Source: Chloroflexi bacterium UBA4733 (lineage in GTDB: Bacteria; Chloroflexota; UBA4733). Taken from it: a stretch of DNA of 37,201 nucleotides. A model generated the notes under the pieces. It searched no databases, was not told where the DNA came from, and was given only the letters and a program-made list of their open reading frames with translations. Positions 32,599 to 37,201 of the stretch are shown here, piece by piece. The stretch spans positions 7,940-45,140 of the forward strand of contig DHIZ01000230.1 of NCBI GenBank assembly GCA_002404055.1, given 5' to 3'. The stretch's first letter is position 1. Every line of letters begins with the position of its first letter. The position numbers and the translations under genes were made by a program.

Positions 32599-32726
32599 GT
32601 GATGCCGTCCCAGCGAATGCTGACGGTGAAGGGGTGGGGGAGCGTGACGATGACGTCTGGACCGCGGGCGGGACGCCCGCGCTCCGGCCGTGTGTATGGC
32701 GCCAAGGCGGCGACGAGTCCCGTCCA
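32599..32726 (+). repeat. GC-rich palindromic insert between the two GT4 genes
   Basis: 128 bases between the first GT4 stop and the likely ATG of the second. It contains a perfect 8-bp hairpin, CGCGGGCG (32663-32670) and CGCCCGCG (32674-32681), with a GGA loop, set in GACCGCGGGCGGGACGCCCG-type sequence that I associate with short interspersed repeats in GC-rich genomes. No stop occurs in the frame of the second GT4 gene, so from the GTG at 32595 (which makes a GTGA overlap with the first gene) the insert could be translated as a 44-residue N-terminal extension. The hairpin could also lower expression of the last gene. Confidence 0.55.
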
Positions 32727-33815
32727 ATGCATGTAGCGATCAATGCGCTGTTCCTGGAGCAACCGCATACGGGCAGCGGGCAATATACGCAGCACTTGCT
32801 GGCGGCATTGCCGGCAGTTGACCCGGCGTTGCGGCTGTCGCTCTTGCGTAGTCGGCTCACAACGCGATCTGGCCGGCGCGGAGAGAACGTGACCAAGCTG
32901 TTGTGGGAGCAGGCGGCCGTGCCGCTGCTGACGGCGGCACGGGGTGCCGAGTTACTGCACGTTCCCTATTGGGCTCCCCCGGCTTTGACACGAGTCCCCG
33001 TCGTCGCCACCATTCACGATGTCATCCCCGCGCTGTTGCCGGAGTATCGAGGCAGTCGGTTGGTCGCCGCCTATACCCGGCTGGTCAGCTTCACGGCGCG
33101 ACGGGCGCGGCGCCTCATCGTGGATTCGGAGTGTTCGAAGCGAGACCTGGTGCGTGTCGTGGGTGTTGCGCCGGAACGGGTCGATGTGATCCCCCTGGCC
33201 GCCAACCCGCTGTTCCGACCGTTGGACGCGGGTGCGGCCGCCGCGGCGTGCCGGCAACGCTGGAACCTGGAGCGCTCTTTTCTGCTATATGTCGGTGGCA
33301 ACGATGTTCGAAAGAATCTTCCGACGTTGCTGCGCGCCTGGTCGATAGCTGCCGCTCGACTGTCGGACCACGAACTGGTCATTGCCGGCGCCATGCGCAA
33401 TGAGCCGCCATTCTTCCCGGATATTCGTGGCCTGGCGGCGCAGCTTGCTCTACCGCGCCTGCGGTTCCTGGGGTCCGTCTTGGACGCTGAAAAGCACCTG
33501 CTGTTCGCTGCTTGCACCGCCTTCGTCTGGCCGTCGCGTTACGAGGGCTTCGGCCTGCCACCCTTGGAGGCCATGCAGGCGGGCGCGCCCGTCATCAGCA
33601 GTGACAGCTCGTCCATGCCCGAGGTTGTGGGCCAAGCCGGGCTGCTCGTGCCGCCGGACGACGTTGGCGCTCTGACGGCGGCGCTGGTCAACGTCGCAAG
33701 TGATCTGCAACTCCAGACGCAACTTCGCGCCAAGGGGTTGGCGCGCGCGGCGGCGTTTACCTGGCGGCGCACGGCCGAGTTGACGTTGGAGAGTTACCGG
33801 CGAGCGCTACGGTAG
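32727..33815 (+). CDS. Glycosyltransferase family 4 (GT-B), second copy
   Basis: A 362-residue glycosyltransferase from the ATG at 32727, which starts MHVAINALFLEQPHTGSGQY as expected for the family. Further motifs are VPVVATIHDVIPALLPEY, DSECSKRDLVRVVGV, LLYVGGNDVRKNLPTLLRAW and the donor site EGFGLPPLEAM with Glu273 and Glu281. The alternative start is the GTG at 32595, which overlaps the previous stop like the other junctions in this operon but would add 44 residues of repeat-derived sequence; the ribosome site for 32727 is weak. It is the last gene of the operon; no clear terminator follows. The substrate is unknown; UDP-xylose from Uxs is a candidate donor for one of the pair. Confidence 0.9.
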   Translation: MHVAINALFLEQPHTGSGQYTQHLLAALPAVDPALRLSLLRSRLTTRSGRRGENVTKLLWEQAAVPLLTAARGAELLHVPYWAPPALTRVPVVATIHDVIPALLPEYRGSRLVAAYTRLVSFTARRARRLIVDSECSKRDLVRVVGVAPERVDVIPLAANPLFRPLDAGAAAAACRQRWNLERSFLLYVGGNDVRKNLPTLLRAWSIAAARLSDHELVIAGAMRNEPPFFPDIRGLAAQLALPRLRFLGSVLDAEKHLLFAACTAFVWPSRYEGFGLPPLEAMQAGAPVISSDSSSMPEVVGQAGLLVPPDDVGALTAALVNVASDLQLQTQLRAKGLARAAAFTWRRTAELTLESYRRALR

Positions 33816-33973
33816 CGAACGCAAGGCAACCGTTGCCGGCAGCCGTGGTTACACGCGCCTGATGACGCCGACTGTAACGTGAAGATCGCGGCGGCGCTCC
33901 GTAACAAGTTCCCCAGTGCCATGAAGAATACCCGAATGGAGTAACGTCTTCTCTACAGCAAGCGTGAGTGGCC

Positions 33974-34002
33974 TTGACAGCACGCTACTTCCGGCCGATA
34001 CT
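33974..34002 (+). promoter_or_regulatory. Candidate sigma-70-type promoter for the RHS protein
   Basis: A consensus -35 TTGACA (33974-33979), a 17-base spacer and GATACT (33997-34002; four of six matches to TATAAT). The position, 164 bases before the RHS start codon, is sensible. The stretch 33816-34165 holds no gene I can support; an antisense frame of 167 codons there (33849-34352) has unusual composition and no ribosome site. Confidence 0.5.
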
Positions 34003-34050
34003 GCCGCCATCGTAACTCGGCTTGGCGGTTTGCTCACTCGGGGCTGAGCG

Positions 34051-34064
34051 GGTCGGTACCGACC
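34051..34064. promoter_or_regulatory. Perfect 14-bp palindrome in the RHS gene leader
   Basis: GGTCGGTACCGACC is identical to its reverse complement. It lies about 50 bases downstream of the candidate -10 and 100 bases before the start codon, where a repressor could block transcription. It has no T run and no loop, so it is more like a dimeric protein site than a terminator. No regulator gene is nearby. Confidence 0.4.
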
Positions 34065-34098
34065 ATACCTTCCATTGCATTCCCTCCTCGTTTGCATC

Positions 34099-34137
34099 CT
34101 GTCACTGCTGGTCCGTGGCCTGTCAGTCTTGCTGTCA
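34099..34137 (+). repeat. Three CTGTCA direct repeats in the RHS gene leader
   Basis: CTGTCA occurs at 34099-34104, 34120-34125 and 34132-34137, spaced 21 and 12 bases apart, or roughly two turns and one turn of DNA. They lie between the palindrome and the ribosome site. They may be binding sites for a regulator or chance; only three short copies are seen. Confidence 0.3.
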
Positions 34138-34165
34138 CCTCCCGAGGCGCCTGCGAAGGGAGCAT

Positions 34166-37100
34166 ATGATGCCACGATCTCTCGTACGGCACGGTCAACG
34201 ATTCTTGGCGGTCGTGTTAGTGCTCCTGCCGCTCCTGCAGCTTGCCCCAGGACCCACGGCGCAGGCCGCCGGCTCGACGCCACCGACGAACCAGCCAACC
34301 CCCCCAGGCCATTCCCCCGCTGCCCCCGGCCATACGCCATCGGCCGCCTCATCGCGCCCTGGGTTGAAGGAAGTGGGCGAGCTCGTCGGCTTGCGCACTC
34401 GCACCAGCCGTACCTACGTCACCGCCGATGGTCACGACGTAGCCCACATCGCCAGCGGATCGGTCAACTACCGGGACAGCCGGGGCCGCTGGCAGCCGAT
34501 CGACAACACGCTGGTGGGCGATACCGGGTCGGGCGGCGGCCTGCGCAATGCTGCCAACCGCTACACCGCCCACCTGCCGGCGGACCTCGCCCAACCGATC
34601 CGCGTCGAGGTCGGTCAGCAGTGGCTGAGCTTCGCCCTGGTCGGCGCCCAGGGCAAGGCCGCTGCCAGCGCCAGCACGGCGACCTATGCCAACGCCTTCC
34701 CCGGCGTCGGCGTCAGTTATGTGGCCGGCAGCGATAGCCTCAAGGAGACGCTCACCCTGCAGAGCGCCGCCGCGCCGAGTCGCTTCGTCTACCGCTTGCA
34801 GACCAGTCCCGGCCTGACGGCGCAAACCGACCCGCAGGGTGGAGTGCGCTTCACGACCAGCAACGGCCAGGTCGTCTTCGCCTTTGCCCCGCCCACCGTG
34901 GCGGATGCCGCCAGTCCGCTCGATGTCGGGCACGTGGGCACATTACAGCTTGGTCGGGACAGCAGCGGCCCCATCGTCACCCTCGCCGTCAATGCCAGTT
35001 GGCTGGCGAGTCCGGCGCGGCGCTTCCCGGTGGCCATCGATCCGGTTGTGGTCATCGCCAACTACGGGACGACGGACGGCGGGTTCATCGACTCGTCAGA
35101 CCCCACCTTCCCGACCTGCTGTGGGTCATCGATCACGACGGCCGGTCACTACACCGCCTATAGCGACACCTATCGCACGCTGCTGCAGTTCGACATTGCC
35201 GGCAGCCTGCCCAGCAACGTGCAGGTGCTCAGCGCAGAACTCGGACTGTTCATTTACAACGATGACGGTTCGACCTTCACCATGAATATGCACCAGGTCA
35301 CCACGCCGTGGAGCACGACGTACAACGGCTCTTCCGGTGTCTCCTGGCTGGACGTGCATCAGGGCACGTGGAACAGCCCTGGCGGAGACTTTGTCGCCAC
35401 GCCGGCCGCCAGCGACGCCAACGCTGGCGGTCCGACCGCCAACTGGAACTACTGGTATCCCACCCAACTTGTCCAGAGCTGGGTCAACGGCACAGCGGCC
35501 AACGACGGCCTACTGCTGCGGGCAGCGGACGAGACGACGACCCACTGGGCGGAATACTACGCGCCATTCGGGAACAGCAATTACCCCTACTTGAAGGTGG
35601 TCTATGTGCCCGCGCTGGGGCTGCGCGCTTTCACGCCGATCTTCGGCGGGGCCCTGAGCGACCGCATGGACCTCCACGTCAATCTGGCCACCGGCAACCT
35701 GCTGCTGCACGCGACCGACCTGGCGGTGGCGGGCACGGGGCTGAGTGCGCTGGTGGATCGCACCTACAACAGCCAGTCCTACCGCAACAACGGCACGGCG
35801 GCCGGCAATGCCGAGTTGGGCAATAACTGGACGCTGGGGACCGGCGACTTCGTGGGGCTGGCGCAGGCCTACGACCAACGCTCGGAGGTGGTGACCTTCC
35901 CCGGCGACACCAGCCTCTTCTTCGCCTCCAGCGACGGTGTGACCTTCAGCGCGCCCTCCGGCATTGACGCGACACTGGTCCGCAACCAGGACAACAGCTA
36001 CACCCTCACCTGGCAAGACAGCGGCATCCGCTGGAACTTCAGCGGGCCCTTTGGCACGCTGGGGACCATCGTCGATCCCAACGGCAACACGCTGCGGCTG
36101 GCCTACAACAGCGACAGCACCCCCGCCACCCTGACGGACACGCAGGGACGCAGCACCAGCTTTGGCTATCAGACGGCGTCACCGCGCAACCTGCTCACCA
36201 CGGTGACGGATACCGCCGGCAATCGGAGCTATCGCTACGGCTACGATGCCAACAAGAACCTCACCAGTTCCACCGATCCCAGCAATCACCAGACGATCTA
36301 CAGCTACGACAGCAACTTCAACCTGACGCAGATACAGGACCCCAACGGCAACCTGACGCAGATCGCCTATGCAGCGTTCTACCCGATTGCGGGGAACACG
36401 AGCTACGTGGTCTACCGGGTGAGCAGCATCACCGACGGCGCCAACTCGAACCCGGACGTGCATGGGACGTACACCTTCACCTACAACGCGGGCAGCACCA
36501 TCGTGACCGACCCCAACAACCACCAGACGACCGACAGCTACGACGCCTACGGCCGGCTGACGCAGGTCACCGATGCTGCCGGTAACACCTTCCAGACGAC
36601 CCGGACTCAGGACAGCCACCCGGCGACCACGACCGATGCCCTGGGCCACGTCACCACCTACAGCTACGACGCCAACAACAACCTGACCCAGGTCACGCTG
36701 CCGCCGGTGGCGCCGCTCGCTGGGGTCACGACGATGGCGGTCTACGGCACGGTCGCCAACATCCCGGGCTTCTTCGTGCCGACGAGCAGCACGGATGCCC
36801 AGGGTAATGTGACCAGCTACGGCTACGACGGCAACGGCAACCGGACGACGGTGACCAACCAGTTGCCCAGCCAGAACCAGACGCAGACCTTCTACAACGC
36901 CAACGGCACGGTCAACCACGTCATTGATGCCCGGGGCAACACCACGAGCTATGGCTACGACGGCAACGGCAACCTCACCAGCATCACGCCGCCCGCGCCG
37001 ATGCAGCCGACCAGCATCGTGCCCGACGCCCTCAGCCGGCCCGGCAGCGTCACGGACGGTTTGGGGCAGCAGCGCACCTACACCTATGATCCCCTGGACC

Positions 37101-37201
37101 GGGTGACGGCGCTGAGCTACCCCGCCTACCCAGCCGGAAACGTGACCACGAGTTTCGATGCCGACGGCAACGTGCTGAGAGGGCTTTCAGATAATCCCTT
37201 G
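34166..37201 (+). CDS. Secreted DNRLRE/RHS-repeat protein (partial, cut by window end)
   Basis: An open frame of 1012 codons runs to the last base of the window. The start is ATG at 34166 or, better spaced from AAGGGAG, ATG at 34169. Residues about 2-37 are a signal peptide (hydrophobic FLAVVLVLLPLLQLAPGP, cut near AQA). A Pro/Ser/Thr-rich linker is followed by a domain about 75-290. A DNRLRE-like domain spans about 298-480 (LLQFDIAGSLPSNVQVLSAE to LVQSWVNGTAANDGLLLRA). A DUF6531-like segment follows about 500-565 (NLATGNLLLHATDLAVAG, RTYNSQSY). YD repeats run from about 600 onward, for example SYGYDGNGN and YSYDANNNLT. Proteins of this build deliver a C-terminal toxin or form a surface shell; that end is outside the window, so the role is open. 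Confidence 0.9.
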   Translation, partial: MMPRSLVRHGQRFLAVVLVLLPLLQLAPGPTAQAAGSTPPTNQPTPPGHSPAAPGHTPSAASSRPGLKEVGELVGLRTRTSRTYVTADGHDVAHIASGSVNYRDSRGRWQPIDNTLVGDTGSGGGLRNAANRYTAHLPADLAQPIRVEVGQQWLSFALVGAQGKAAASASTATYANAFPGVGVSYVAGSDSLKETLTLQSAAAPSRFVYRLQTSPGLTAQTDPQGGVRFTTSNGQVVFAFAPPTVADAASPLDVGHVGTLQLGRDSSGPIVTLAVNASWLASPARRFPVAIDPVVVIANYGTTDGGFIDSSDPTFPTCCGSSITTAGHYTAYSDTYRTLLQFDIAGSLPSNVQVLSAELGLFIYNDDGSTFTMNMHQVTTPWSTTYNGSSGVSWLDVHQGTWNSPGGDFVATPAASDANAGGPTANWNYWYPTQLVQSWVNGTAANDGLLLRAADETTTHWAEYYAPFGNSNYPYLKVVYVPALGLRAFTPIFGGALSDRMDLHVNLATGNLLLHATDLAVAGTGLSALVDRTYNSQSYRNNGTAAGNAELGNNWTLGTGDFVGLAQAYDQRSEVVTFPGDTSLFFASSDGVTFSAPSGIDATLVRNQDNSYTLTWQDSGIRWNFSGPFGTLGTIVDPNGNTLRLAYNSDSTPATLTDTQGRSTSFGYQTASPRNLLTTVTDTAGNRSYRYGYDANKNLTSSTDPSNHQTIYSYDSNFNLTQIQDPNGNLTQIAYAAFYPIAGNTSYVVYRVSSITDGANSNPDVHGTYTFTYNAGSTIVTDPNNHQTTDSYDAYGRLTQVTDAAGNTFQTTRTQDSHPATTTDALGHVTTYSYDANNNLTQVTLPPVAPLAGVTTMAVYGTVANIPGFFVPTSSTDAQGNVTSYGYDGNGNRTTVTNQLPSQNQTQTFYNANGTVNHVIDARGNTTSYGYDGNGNLTSITPPAPMQPTSIVPDALSRPGSVTDGLGQQRTYTYDPLDRVTALSYPAYPAGNVTTSFDADGNVLRGLSDNPL

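Noticed and set aside
33849..34352. Minus-strand frame of 167 codons in the RHS gene leader
   Set aside because: It overlaps the RHS signal peptide region and candidate promoter, with no ribosome site and Arg/Ser-rich composition.
1..37201. CRISPR arrays, tRNA/rRNA genes, insertion sequences, phage genes or known antiphage systems
   Set aside because: No regular spaced repeats, cloverleaf genes, transposase, integrase or defence-gene motifs were seen on either strand. The CPBP protease is sometimes called Abi, but nothing around it suggests a defence island.

Overview
The window is about 37 kb of gene-dense, GC-rich bacterial chromosome. No rRNA, tRNA, CRISPR array, transposase or phage gene was seen. 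Several features point to the phylum Chloroflexota, perhaps a Thermomicrobia-like or related lineage; this is inference, not proof. They are a secreted deacetylase with tandem ETGHTL/GFP-type repeats, a split cytochrome b with a Rieske protein, a gnd-zwf-opcA-pgl operon, interspersed GC-rich hairpin repeats and an RHS protein with a DNRLRE-like domain.

Layout. Positions 36-2031 (minus) hold an OmpR-type response regulator and its PAS histidine kinase. Positions 2032-6349 hold a 115-bp inverted-repeat element, a small basic-tailed protein, peptide deformylase, a lipoprotein of the sulfatase/alkaline phosphatase superfamily with Thr at the nucleophile position, a TIGR01777 SDR protein, and the degraded end of a VOC (glyoxalase-fold) gene. 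Positions 6350-8008 encode a divergent GroEL-type chaperonin with no groES beside it. Positions 8015-11120 (minus) encode Rieske protein, cytochrome b, subunit IV and a thiolase. Positions 11485-15158 hold a secreted polysaccharide deacetylase, peptidase T and two small unknown proteins.

Positions 15185-22505 (minus) form an operon read gnd, zwf, opcA, pgl, then a Gfo/Idh/MocA oxidoreductase and a GT-C membrane glycosyltransferase. It covers the whole oxidative pentose phosphate branch, and three of its junctions are ATGA overlaps. Divergent from it, after a CPBP-type membrane protease, positions 23362-33815 (plus) form an eight-gene operon: DedA, PPi-type phosphofructokinase, GpsA, a glycoside hydrolase/O-antigen-ligase fusion, UDP-xylose synthase, a flippase-like membrane protein and two GT4 glycosyltransferases. 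Most of its junctions are 4-bp ATGA/GTGA overlaps. The set suggests synthesis and assembly of an envelope glycan that uses UDP-xylose, linked to central carbon and glycerol-3-phosphate supply.

Positions 34166-37201 start a large secreted DNRLRE/RHS-repeat protein that runs off the window. Its leader has a good promoter, a 14-bp palindrome and three CTGTCA repeats. The strongest candidate for something undescribed is the glycan operon with its hydrolase-ligase fusion. The chaperonin and the atypical quinol oxidase are also worth attention. All functions are read from motifs; no database search was possible.
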